This document shows, piece by piece, positions 1 through 5,958 of a stretch of DNA of 5,958 bases. The notes under the pieces are model-generated. The model was not told the DNA's origin. It saw only the letters and a list, made by a program, of their open reading frames with translations, and ran no database searches. The stretch is taken from the NCBI GenBank assembly GCA_949507465.1, contig CATEMS010000333.1, positions 1 to 5,958 on the forward strand, given 5' to 3'. Within the stretch, counting starts at the first letter, position 1. Each line of letters begins with the position of its first letter. The translations under genes were made by a program, and so were the position numbers. Source of the stretch: Flavobacteriaceae bacterium (GTDB lineage: Bacteria; Bacteroidota; Bacteroidia; Flavobacteriales; Flavobacteriaceae).

Positions 1-381
1 TATGGCGCATCAAAGTTGGCGGGAGAACAAGCCATAGCTGCTGTTGGTGGCGACTACTGTATTGTACGTACGTCGTGGTTATACTCGGAATACGGGAGCA
101 ATTTTCAGACTAAAATTTTAGCTAAGGCCAAAACAGCACCCTATTTGGAAGTCGTGGGTGATTTGTACGGCACACCTACCTATGCTCCGAATTTAGTTGT
201 ATTTTTGTTAAACAAAACCAACGATTTGACCATGCCCCAAAAAATGGAACACTTTAGCGATGGCACAGCCATGAGCTGGTATGATTTGGCAAAACGCATA
301 ACGCAAATTAAGGTTAAAGAAATAGCTTCAGAAGCGTTAAATCTAAAAGCTAACAGACCGAAGAATACGGCACTTCAGTAA
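1..381 (+). CDS. rmlD: dTDP-4-dehydrorhamnose reductase (RmlD-like), 3' part only
   Basis: The frame is open from base 1 (codon TAT) to the TAA at 379-381, giving 126 residues; the start lies upstream of the window. An internal TTG at 16 is not a credible start because homologous sequence is already present before it. The protein belongs to the extended SDR family; RmlD reduces dTDP-4-keto-L-rhamnose to dTDP-L-rhamnose in the cytoplasm with NAD(P)H. Seen here: YGASK at residues 1-5 (the catalytic YxxxK), LAGEQ, then RTSWLYSEYGSNF, GDLYGTPTYAPNL and SWYDLAKRI in the family's order, and a final RPKNTALQ. The missing N-terminal part would carry the nucleotide-binding GxxGxxG fold. The family usually continues some 20-30 residues past the RP motif, so this copy looks C-terminally shortened. 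It ends 2 bp before wecB. Another SDR sugar-nucleotide reductase is possible but less likely. Confidence 0.85.
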   Translation, partial: YGASKLAGEQAIAAVGGDYCIVRTSWLYSEYGSNFQTKILAKAKTAPYLEVVGDLYGTPTYAPNLVVFLLNKTNDLTMPQKMEHFSDGTAMSWYDLAKRITQIKVKEIASEALNLKANRPKNTALQ

Positions 382-383
382 AA

Positions 384-1514
384 ATGAAAAAAAAGATACT
401 CATAGTTTTTGGCACTAGACCAGAAGCTATAAAGATGGCACCTCTTGTTAATAAATTCAAATCAGATGCTAGGTTTGAAACATCAGTATGTGTTACTGCT
501 CAACACAGAGAAATGCTTGATCAAGTTCTTTCATTTTTTGATATTATTCCTGACTATGATTTAAACTTAATGAAGCCAAATCAAAATCTTTATAGTCTAA
601 CAGCATCTATTATCGAAGGATTAAAACCTGTTTTAGAAGAAGTTAAACCAGATTACGTTTTTGTACATGGCGATACCACGACTACCATGGCAGGAAGCAT
701 TGCTTCTTTTTATAGCGGCACCAAGGTTTGTCATGTCGAAGCTGGGTTAAGGACCCATAATAAATGGTCCCCTTTCCCAGAAGAGATCAATAGACAAATA
801 GCTGGACGTGTTTGTTACTATCATTTTGCACCTACAACGTTATCAAAATCTAATTTGCTCCAGGAAAACATAAAAGAAGACACGGTACTTGTAACAGGTA
901 ACACAGTTATAGACACGTTATTAGACAGCGTTGAGCGCGTTAAGCAAGAGCCTAGTGATTTAATAAAAGAACTATCACAAACCCTAGGAGATAGAGAAGT
1001 GATTTTGGTAACGGGCCACAGAAGAGAAAACCATGGCGATGGATTTATACGTATCTGTGAAGCCTTAAAAACGATTGCTCTTGACAATAGAAACCGCTTA
1101 ATTGTTTATCCAGTGCATCTAAACCCGAAGGTACAAGAGCCAGTGAAACGAATTTTAAGTGATGTAGATAATATAATACTCATTGATCCGTTGGCATATC
1201 AAGACTTTATATGGACGATGAACCGTGCAAAAATTATCATTACAGATAGTGGCGGCATACAAGAAGAAGCGCCAAGTTTAGGTAAACCCGTACTAGTTCT
1301 GCGTGACACTACAGAACGCCCAGAGGCTGTTGATGCAGGGACTGTTATTTTAGTGGGCACTGATAAAGACCTGATTGTAAGCGAGGTGCTAGATTTGTTA
1401 AACAATAATATACGCTTTGAAGCTATGAGCAAGTTACATAATCCTTATGGTGATGGTAAAGCTTGTGAGCGAATCGTAGAATTTATTGCCCAACAAGAGG
1501 TTAAAACAATATAA
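384..1514 (+). CDS. wecB: UDP-N-acetylglucosamine 2-epimerase, non-hydrolysing (WecB)
   Basis: This cytoplasmic enzyme interconverts UDP-GlcNAc and UDP-ManNAc, supplying the ManNAc precursor for surface glycans. The 376-residue protein is full length for the family. It has the two-Rossmann GT-B-like layout: GTRPEAIKMAPL at 10-21, VHGDTTTT at 94-101, HVEAGLRT at 117-124, FPEEINR at 131-137, GHRRENHG at 211-218, HLNPKVQEPV at 245-254, and DSGGIQEEAPSLGKP at 288-302 followed by RDTTERPEA at 307-315. By comparison with E. coli WecB, the likely catalytic and binding residues Asp97, Glu119, Glu133 and His212 are all present. The ATG at 384 is chosen because it starts the MKKKILIVFGTRPE leader typical of the family, 2 bp after the rmlD stop. 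The dehydrogenase gene follows after 11 bp, which fits a UDP-ManNAcA module. The 5' part is more AT-rich than the 3' part. Confidence 0.97.
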   Translation: MKKKILIVFGTRPEAIKMAPLVNKFKSDARFETSVCVTAQHREMLDQVLSFFDIIPDYDLNLMKPNQNLYSLTASIIEGLKPVLEEVKPDYVFVHGDTTTTMAGSIASFYSGTKVCHVEAGLRTHNKWSPFPEEINRQIAGRVCYYHFAPTTLSKSNLLQENIKEDTVLVTGNTVIDTLLDSVERVKQEPSDLIKELSQTLGDREVILVTGHRRENHGDGFIRICEALKTIALDNRNRLIVYPVHLNPKVQEPVKRILSDVDNIILIDPLAYQDFIWTMNRAKIIITDSGGIQEEAPSLGKPVLVLRDTTERPEAVDAGTVILVGTDKDLIVSEVLDLLNNNIRFEAMSKLHNPYGDGKACERIVEFIAQQEVKTI

Positions 1515-1525
1515 ACCAAAAGAAA

Positions 1526-2743
1526 ATGAATCAACCAGAAGTAGTTATGATCGGGCTAGGGTATATAGGCTTGCCAACTGCAGCACTTATAGCCTCCAAC
1601 AAGGTACAGGTACATGGTGTAGATATTAACCAAAAGGTAGTAGACACCATAAACAGAGGCGAGATTCATATTGTAGAACCCGAGCTAGACACCGCCGTTG
1701 CTTTAGCAGTCAAAGGAGGCTATTTAAAAGCAGCTACTGAAGCTGTAGAGTCAAAAAACTACTTAATTGTAGTCCCAACGCCTTTTAAAGGTAAGAACGA
1801 GCCAGACATCTCATTTGTAGAAACAGCTACAAGAGGGATATTACCTCTATTAAAAGCAGGAGATCTTTATATTATAGAATCTACCTCTCCAGTGGGAACT
1901 ACAGAAAAAATGATGGATCTGATATACAGAGAGCGTCCAGAGCTTAAGAACCAATTATATATCGCTTATTGTCCAGAGCGTGTTTTGCCAGGAAATGTAA
2001 TGCATGAACTGGTTCATAACGACCGTGTTATAGGAGGTGTTAATGAAGTGTCAACAGAGAAAGCCTTAGCATTTTACAGCAATTATGTAAAGGGCGAATT
2101 ACACACAACTAATGCCAGAACAGCAGAGATGTGTAAGTTGGTAGAAAACTCGTCTCGAGATGTTCAAATAGCATTTGCGAATGAATTATCACTTATTTGC
2201 GATAAAGCAGATATAAATGTGTGGGAACTAATTAAACTCGCAAACAAACATCCAAGGGTGAATATCTTACAACCAGGCTGTGGTGTGGGCGGACATTGCA
2301 TAGCTGTGGATCCATATTTTATTGTTTCTGATTACCCAAAAGAAGCAAAAATGATAGCTTCTGCAAGAGAAATCAACAATCGCAAAGCTTTTTGGTGTGC
2401 CGAGAAGATTCAAAATGCGAAGTTAAAGTTTGAATTAGAAAACGGAAGAAAGCCTATGACAGCCATTATGGGGTTAGCGTTTAAACCAAACATTGATGAC
2501 CTAAGAGAGTCTCCAGCAAAATATATTGCTCAAAAGGTTTTGCAAAACTCTAACAATGAAACCCATTATATTGTAGAGCCTAATATTGAAGAGCACAAAG
2601 TGTTTAAACTTACCGATTATAAAACGGCTATTGCAGAAGCAGACATCATTGCTTTTTTGGTAGCCCATGATGAGTTTAAGAATATTAAAATTCAAGAAGA
2701 TAAAAGAGTGTTAGACTTTTGTGGAATAAATAGCTGCTTATAG
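1526..2743 (+). CDS. wecC: UDP-N-acetyl-D-mannosamine dehydrogenase (WecC)
   Basis: The enzyme oxidises C6 of UDP-ManNAc twice with NAD+ to give UDP-ManNAcA, using the product of the preceding epimerase. The 405-residue protein has the three-part UDP-sugar dehydrogenase structure. The N-terminal NAD domain carries GLGYIGLPTAA (10-20) and GVDIN (31-35), with VPTPFKG (83-89) and ESTSPVGTTEKM (118-129). The central domain has YCPERVLPG (148-156), EMCKLVEN with Lys204 and Asn208, and GCGVGGHCIAVDPYF, in which Cys258 is the expected catalytic nucleophile. The C-terminal domain has GLAFKPNIDDLRESPA (316-331). The phrases DTINRGEIHIVEPELD and LANKHPRVNILQPG closely resemble E. coli WecC, which favours ManNAc over GlcNAc or Glc dehydrogenases. 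The start at 1526 lies just before the NAD motif. The next gene starts 2 bp after the stop, so cotranscription is likely. Confidence 0.96.
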   Translation: MNQPEVVMIGLGYIGLPTAALIASNKVQVHGVDINQKVVDTINRGEIHIVEPELDTAVALAVKGGYLKAATEAVESKNYLIVVPTPFKGKNEPDISFVETATRGILPLLKAGDLYIIESTSPVGTTEKMMDLIYRERPELKNQLYIAYCPERVLPGNVMHELVHNDRVIGGVNEVSTEKALAFYSNYVKGELHTTNARTAEMCKLVENSSRDVQIAFANELSLICDKADINVWELIKLANKHPRVNILQPGCGVGGHCIAVDPYFIVSDYPKEAKMIASAREINNRKAFWCAEKIQNAKLKFELENGRKPMTAIMGLAFKPNIDDLRESPAKYIAQKVLQNSNNETHYIVEPNIEEHKVFKLTDYKTAIAEADIIAFLVAHDEFKNIKIQEDKRVLDFCGINSCL

Positions 2744-2745
2744 AT

Positions 2746-3225
2746 ATGAAAAAGTATTTTAATGGGCATGAGTTGTACGGCGACAACTTCAGTCAAGAAC
2801 AAATAAAACAGTGGTTTAAAGAAGAAAAAGAGGGGTACTCTTCAATTGCCTCAAAAGAACTGGAGTTATTATCAAAAGGCATTTATCTTTATAATAACAT
2901 CAATGTTTTTCATGGGTACAGCAAACTCGATAGACACAAAAGATATGCTACTGTTTTAGGCATAGGGTCTGCAACAGGGCACGAGTTCCAACCTATTATT
3001 GATAAAATTGATGATTTGTACATTTTGGAGCCTTCATCTGAACTTCAAAAAAACAAAATTTCAAATAAAATAAATTATGTAGCGCCCAATGAATCAGGCA
3101 GGATACCATTTTCAGATGAATCATTTGACTTAATTACTTGTTTTGGGGTTTTACACCACACAACCTCAAGGCTGAGTAGAATTTTCCCACAATCAATCTT
3201 TTTTGTTTTAGAAAAAAACAGATGA
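2746..3225 (+). CDS. Class I SAM-dependent methyltransferase, short and probably internally deleted
   Basis: The 159-residue protein has a recognisable Rossmann-fold methyltransferase half. A polar N-terminal segment (MKKYFNGHELYGDNF, with WFKEEKEGY at 23-31) precedes the SAM-binding motif VLGIGSATG (70-78). The acidic strand-2 end is LEPS, with Glu95, and the strand-4 region is PFSDESFDLITCFGVLHH (121-138). Proteins of this kind in polysaccharide clusters usually run to about 240 residues or more, with a helix and a 'RVLKPGG' strand after the HH. Here the protein passes straight into about 20 residues (SRLSRIFPQSIFFVLEKNR) that look like a C-terminal tail. The SAM pocket is incomplete and there is no substrate-binding part, so activity is doubtful. 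The acceptor is unknown; methylation of a glycan residue is only inferred from location. It starts 2 bp after wecC and overlaps the flippase gene by 4 bp (ATGA). It may be a pseudogene, or a sequence or assembly artefact. Confidence 0.8.
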   Translation: MKKYFNGHELYGDNFSQEQIKQWFKEEKEGYSSIASKELELLSKGIYLYNNINVFHGYSKLDRHKRYATVLGIGSATGHEFQPIIDKIDDLYILEPSSELQKNKISNKINYVAPNESGRIPFSDESFDLITCFGVLHHTTSRLSRIFPQSIFFVLEKNR

Positions 3226-4544
3226 TAAAACGCCTTTTTATTGTAGGAACTATCACTGGGCTTGCACATTTATTAAATCTAATCACTCTCAAAGCTTTAT
3301 CAAAGTTTGCAGATAATCAGACGATTTCTTTAATAGGTGAAATAGACTCATTTTTCTTGCTAATAGTTTCTATCACCACTTTTGGCTTACAAACAACAAC
3401 AACACGAGATTTAGCCATTAATGAAAACACTTGGAGAGAATCTTTAGAACAAACCCAATCCGCAAGATTAATTGTAGGAATAATATTAATGCTGTTTGGG
3501 CTTTTAGGCTTTGCGACAACTAAAAATTATTTGTTCTTTTTTGCTCCTGTTCTTGCTCTTAATGCAGACTTTGCTTTATACGGTAGAGGGAAGCCAGTTT
3601 GGGGCGCCATAATTTCATTCATTCGTCTTTTTGTGCCATCAGCAGCGATAATAGCTGGCATTATGTTTTGGGAAGACGTAAGCCTTCCCCTTCTATTTGC
3701 TGTAAGTACAATTTTTGGGTTTCTAATTGCAGGGATATTGGTTAGTAGATTTTTAGGAGTCGGTTATTTTGTAAAACCACAACTTAATAACTTGAAGTTA
3801 TACTTTACTAATGCACCAATTGGTATTGCCAATTTATCCTATTTTTTTGTTGGGCTAGGAATACTAAATGTAGCATCATATTTCTACAGCGCTGAAACGA
3901 TTTCATCAGCTTATTTGGCTTTAAAACTTTATTTTATCTATACGGGACTTAGAAGAATAATAGTTCAAACATTTTTTAAGGAATTAATTTTTATTCATCA
4001 GGCTTTAAAAGTAGATTATTTAACCATGATTTTTGGAGTCTCGTTCGCAAGTCTTTTTGTTTTTTATCCAGAAATTACGTTACCACTTCTTTTTGATGAG
4101 GAAGCGTTAAAAATTAAGAATTTATTTGCCTTAATGGGTTTGCTGGCTTTTATATCCTCTATATCTTCTAGTTCTAATGCTCGGATGTTGATTAAAAAGA
4201 AAGACATAGCTTACAGCAAGAACTACTTAATTGCTGGGATTAGTACATGTTTAATTGTAGTTATCCTATATTATCTAATAGGTGACAACCCTAACATGAT
4301 CATAATTTCATGTGTTTTGGGAGAGTTGATTCTTTTAACACTAAATGGGACTGCTTTAAAAGAAAAAAAGTATTATTCAACACGAATTACGCTTATTTTA
4401 CCCATTTTAGTTCTAGCATTACTTTATTATGCAGCCTTTATTTTTTTGGAGGAGAGTTTTTGGCGGCTTACCTTGTCGTTTGTATTATTATTAATTGCTT
4501 CACTTAATATATTGCAGACACTTAAAAAACTAAATTCCAAATGA
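3222..4544 (+). CDS. wzx: Wzx-type polysaccharide flippase (MOP superfamily)
   Basis: This is a predicted inner-membrane protein that would move the lipid-linked oligosaccharide repeat unit from the cytoplasmic to the periplasmic face. The 440-residue length is typical. Roughly 12-14 hydrophobic segments are visible, for example around 42-55, 83-98, 103-117, 130-148, 155-175, 200-220, 267-289, 298-315, 334-353, 358-374, 388-408 and 413-430. Family-like features are the N-terminal helix with an early Arg/Lys, TTTRDLA near 59-65, and ALNADFALYGRGKP at 112-125, which matches the 'N-a-D-W-x-x-x-G-x-G-x' loop of Wzx proteins. The start ATG at 3222 shares the ATGA overlap with the upstream stop, suggesting translational coupling. 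The polymerase gene follows, as usual in Wzx/Wzy loci. Overall sequence conservation is low, as expected for this family, so substrate specificity cannot be read. Confidence 0.87.
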   Translation: MIKRLFIVGTITGLAHLLNLITLKALSKFADNQTISLIGEIDSFFLLIVSITTFGLQTTTTRDLAINENTWRESLEQTQSARLIVGIILMLFGLLGFATTKNYLFFFAPVLALNADFALYGRGKPVWGAIISFIRLFVPSAAIIAGIMFWEDVSLPLLFAVSTIFGFLIAGILVSRFLGVGYFVKPQLNNLKLYFTNAPIGIANLSYFFVGLGILNVASYFYSAETISSAYLALKLYFIYTGLRRIIVQTFFKELIFIHQALKVDYLTMIFGVSFASLFVFYPEITLPLLFDEEALKIKNLFALMGLLAFISSISSSSNARMLIKKKDIAYSKNYLIAGISTCLIVVILYYLIGDNPNMIIISCVLGELILLTLNGTALKEKKYYSTRITLILPILVLALLYYAAFIFLEESFWRLTLSFVLLLIASLNILQTLKKLNSK

Positions 4545-4582
4545 TCCAACTAAACTTTAAAGCAGATCGATGTACTTCATAA
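4541..4582 (+). other. 13-codon ORF bridging the flippase and polymerase genes
   Basis: An ATG at 4541 overlaps the flippase stop as ATGA and reads 13 codons (MIQLNFKADRCTS) to a TAA at 4580-4582. It therefore ends 13 bases inside the polymerase gene, in another frame. It copies the ATGA stop-start arrangement seen at 3222. It could carry ribosomes from the flippase stop to the polymerase ATG at 4570, or be chance. There is no evidence that a peptide is made. Confidence 0.15.
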
Positions 4583-5733
4583 ATCACAGGTTGGACTCGA
4601 TTATATTTAGCGCCGTCAAGGTCATTTTGTGGCTGACTCTAGTTTTCGGCACTTCTTTTACTAAGTATAAATTGTTTGAAAATCTTTATCTCTATGAGTT
4701 TATCTTAATTATTGTTTCATTCATTTCTATTATTGGCTTATCAAAGATTAACTTAACCGGGGGAGTATTAATATTCATTATATATGGACTTTCAAGTATT
4801 GCAATTTCAATCATTAAAGGCAACCCCGTAGAGTATGTCTTAAGGCAGGGAATGATTATTGGTTATTTGGCGATTGCTTTTTTATTATATGAACGTATTA
4901 AGCACAAATCAAAACAACTTTTAAATTTTATTATTAAATTGTCAAAAGCGGGCTTTATAATTCAAGTTATTTATTTACTTTTTTTGTTATACCTAGGCAC
5001 AAATATTTTTGAAGGAAGGCATTATTATTCCCCCATGATTATGCTGCTTCTCCCCGTATTTGCTACAGATATCGTTTTGGGCAACAACACCCTTTTTGAA
5101 AAAACAACCTGGTTCATAATTATATTATTGGTTTCCTTAACAATTGGTCACTCATCTTCTACTTTATCAATATTAACGGTGTTATTCGGTGTTTTTATTT
5201 GGAAGATTAAGCCAAAACAATTTATGTCAGCACTATTGATTATTGCTTTTGGAGTTGGCATGCAGTATTTCTTAAACCCTAACTTTAGTGATATAAATGC
5301 AAACTTTAGGATTTGGTACTGGGGAGTTGCATTTAGCAACACGTTTGACTCCTCTTTTTTATTTGGAAATGGTTTTGGCGTTCCTTTTGTAAGCGATCTT
5401 CAAATTGAAGAGTTTATTGAGAGGTTTGGGGGCAGCAATGATTTTCTTAGCTCTCCGTCAGAAAAGTATGTTAAGGCATATCACAACTCATTTATAACTT
5501 TATTTTTTCACGTAGGTATCATAATAATTTTATTATTAAAACCATATGTAACAGGCTTAAAAAACCTTATTTTCAACACTAAAGACAAAAATCAAGTGTA
5601 TTTAATTATTTTATTGTTAAGCTCTTCAGTCTGGGCCGCTTTTAATGTAGTACTGGAATTACCTCACTCATCTCTTTTATTTTGGCTTATTTTTCTGTTG
5701 TGTACTACAAAAAAAATAGTTTATGAGAAATAA
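4570..5733 (+). CDS. wzy: Wzy-type O-antigen/polysaccharide polymerase
   Basis: This is a predicted inner-membrane protein that would join flipped repeat units on the periplasmic side. The 387 residues are very hydrophobic, with about 11-12 likely membrane segments (for example 10-29, 41-58, 65-83, 95-108, 125-143, 154-171, 181-212 as two, 217-232, 306-324, 343-361 and 367-380). One large soluble loop lies at about 233-304. The loop and its borders hold the weak family signature: Arg247 in RIWYWG, then FLFGNGFG (263-270), then AYHNSFITLFFHVG (303-316), as in Wzy/WaaL-type proteins. The ATG at 4570 is the first start after an in-frame TAA at 4558-4560 and lies 25 bp after the flippase stop. 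GC is about 27-28% over 4681-5040, the lowest I counted. An O-antigen ligase is the main alternative; the neighbouring flippase favours a polymerase. Confidence 0.85.
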   Translation: MYFINHRLDSIIFSAVKVILWLTLVFGTSFTKYKLFENLYLYEFILIIVSFISIIGLSKINLTGGVLIFIIYGLSSIAISIIKGNPVEYVLRQGMIIGYLAIAFLLYERIKHKSKQLLNFIIKLSKAGFIIQVIYLLFLLYLGTNIFEGRHYYSPMIMLLLPVFATDIVLGNNTLFEKTTWFIIILLVSLTIGHSSSTLSILTVLFGVFIWKIKPKQFMSALLIIAFGVGMQYFLNPNFSDINANFRIWYWGVAFSNTFDSSFLFGNGFGVPFVSDLQIEEFIERFGGSNDFLSSPSEKYVKAYHNSFITLFFHVGIIIILLLKPYVTGLKNLIFNTKDKNQVYLIILLLSSSVWAAFNVVLELPHSSLLFWLIFLLCTTKKIVYEK

Positions 5734-5958
5734 AAAAAAAGTGTTGTTCATAATGCAATTACCTCCACCAGTTCACGGCGCATCTGCAATGAACGAAACC
5801 ATTAGAGCAAGTAAACAGATTAATGATAGTTTTGCTGCAAATTATATTAATCTAACAACGGCTAGTGACACAACTAATATTGGTAAACCAAAGGCGATCA
5901 AATTTATTAGATCTCTAATAATTTATATTATCTCTCTTTGTAAAGTGTTAAAAGGAAA
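5723..5958 (+). CDS. Glycosyltransferase, GT4-like, N-terminal part only
   Basis: The ATG at 5723 overlaps the 3' end of the polymerase gene by 11 bp in another frame and opens a frame that runs uninterrupted off the window: 78 codons plus 2 bases. The start reads MRNKKKVLFIMQLPPPVHGA, followed by SAMNETI. This matches the first beta strand and the proline/glycine loop (PPPVHGAS, residues 14-21) of GT-B fold, family 4 glycosyltransferases. These proteins transfer a sugar from a nucleotide donor to the growing lipid-linked repeat unit at the cytoplasmic face. Later residues include a hydrophobic, basic stretch (FIRSLIIYIISLCKVLK, 61-77), as in many GT4 enzymes that touch the membrane. The C-terminal donor-binding domain with its usual E-x7-E motif is outside the window, so donor, acceptor and linkage cannot be stated. 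The start overlap suggests translational coupling. Confidence 0.82.
   Translation, partial: MRNKKKVLFIMQLPPPVHGASAMNETIRASKQINDSFAANYINLTTASDTTNIGKPKAIKFIRSLIIYIISLCKVLKG
5732..5740 (+). repeat. Nine-A homopolymer tract at the start of the glycosyltransferase gene
   Basis: Nine consecutive A bases encode the lysines of MRNKKKV, the first residues of the glycosyltransferase, and overlap the polymerase TAA (5731-5733). An eight-A tract (5709-5716) lies just upstream in the polymerase gene, and another eight-A tract (387-394) follows the wecB start. Such tracts can slip during replication or transcription. They are also common by chance in low-GC genomes and in lysine-rich N termini. Confidence 0.4.

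Noticed and set aside
16..18. TTG as the start of the first gene
   Set aside because: The frame is open to base 1 and the preceding codons encode the YGASK catalytic motif, so the true start is outside the window.
821..1087. Minus-strand ORF of 88 codons inside wecB
   Set aside because: It is antisense to a strongly conserved epimerase region, has no recognisable motif, and is explained as a shadow of the real gene.
1199..1432. Minus-strand ORF of 77 codons inside wecB
   Set aside because: It is antisense to the DSGGIQEE region of the epimerase; the Ser/Thr-rich translation is a typical antisense artefact.
1515..1525. Possible promoter or terminator between wecB and wecC
   Set aside because: The 11-bp A-rich spacer is too short for a promoter and has no hairpin; cotranscription is the simpler explanation.
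2501..2695. Minus-strand ORF of 64 codons inside wecC
   Set aside because: It lies entirely over the conserved C-terminal domain of the dehydrogenase and has no family resemblance.
3075..3269. Minus-strand ORF spanning the methyltransferase/flippase junction, considered as a toxin or regulator
   Set aside because: There is no recognisable domain; it overlaps real coding sequence on the other strand and no promoter-like sequence is evident.
4310..4507. Second plus-strand ORF inside the flippase gene
   Set aside because: It is out of frame within a clear multi-spanning membrane protein; the Phe/Cys/Tyr-rich translation reflects AT-rich frame shadowing.
5148..5342. Minus-strand ORF of 64 codons inside the polymerase gene
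   Set aside because: It is antisense to the loop and membrane segments of the polymerase and has no motif.

Overview
The window is an internal piece of a surface-polysaccharide (O-antigen or capsule type) biosynthesis locus. Every gene lies on the + strand, and they are packed as one apparent operon: gaps are 2 to 25 bp, or genes overlap by 4 or 11 bp. The protein sequences, the low GC content, the A-rich leaders without clear Shine-Dalgarno sites and the gene set suggest a member of the Bacteroidota, most likely a flavobacterium. That assignment is inferred from sequence style; no marker gene is present.

Layout: (1) The 3' part of an RmlD-like dTDP-4-dehydrorhamnose reductase runs in from the left edge (1-381). 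It opens on the YxxxK catalytic motif and stops earlier than the family normally does. (2) A complete non-hydrolysing UDP-GlcNAc 2-epimerase, wecB (384-1514), and a complete UDP-ManNAc dehydrogenase, wecC (1526-2743), form a two-step module making UDP-ManNAcA. (3) A short SAM-dependent methyltransferase (2746-3225) has a normal N-terminal half but seems to have lost its central/C-terminal portion. (4) A Wzx-type flippase (3222-4544) and a Wzy-type polymerase (4570-5733) are both multi-spanning membrane proteins. (5) The first 78 codons of a GT4-like glycosyltransferase (5723-5958) run off the right edge.

Together these point to a Wzx/Wzy-dependent pathway. Nucleotide sugars (dTDP-L-rhamnose and UDP-ManNAcA) are made in the cytoplasm and assembled on a lipid carrier by glycosyltransferases. 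The unit is flipped by Wzx and polymerised by Wzy. By hand count, GC falls from about 43% in the first 360 bases to about 27-28% inside the polymerase gene (4681-5040), the usual pattern of a conserved edge and a variable, exchanged core.

I see no tRNA, rRNA, CRISPR array, insertion sequence, riboswitch, terminator or convincing promoter, and no intergenic stretch over 25 bp. I did not find an undescribed system. The most notable observations are the apparently internally deleted methyltransferase, the short RmlD tail and the compositional mosaic.
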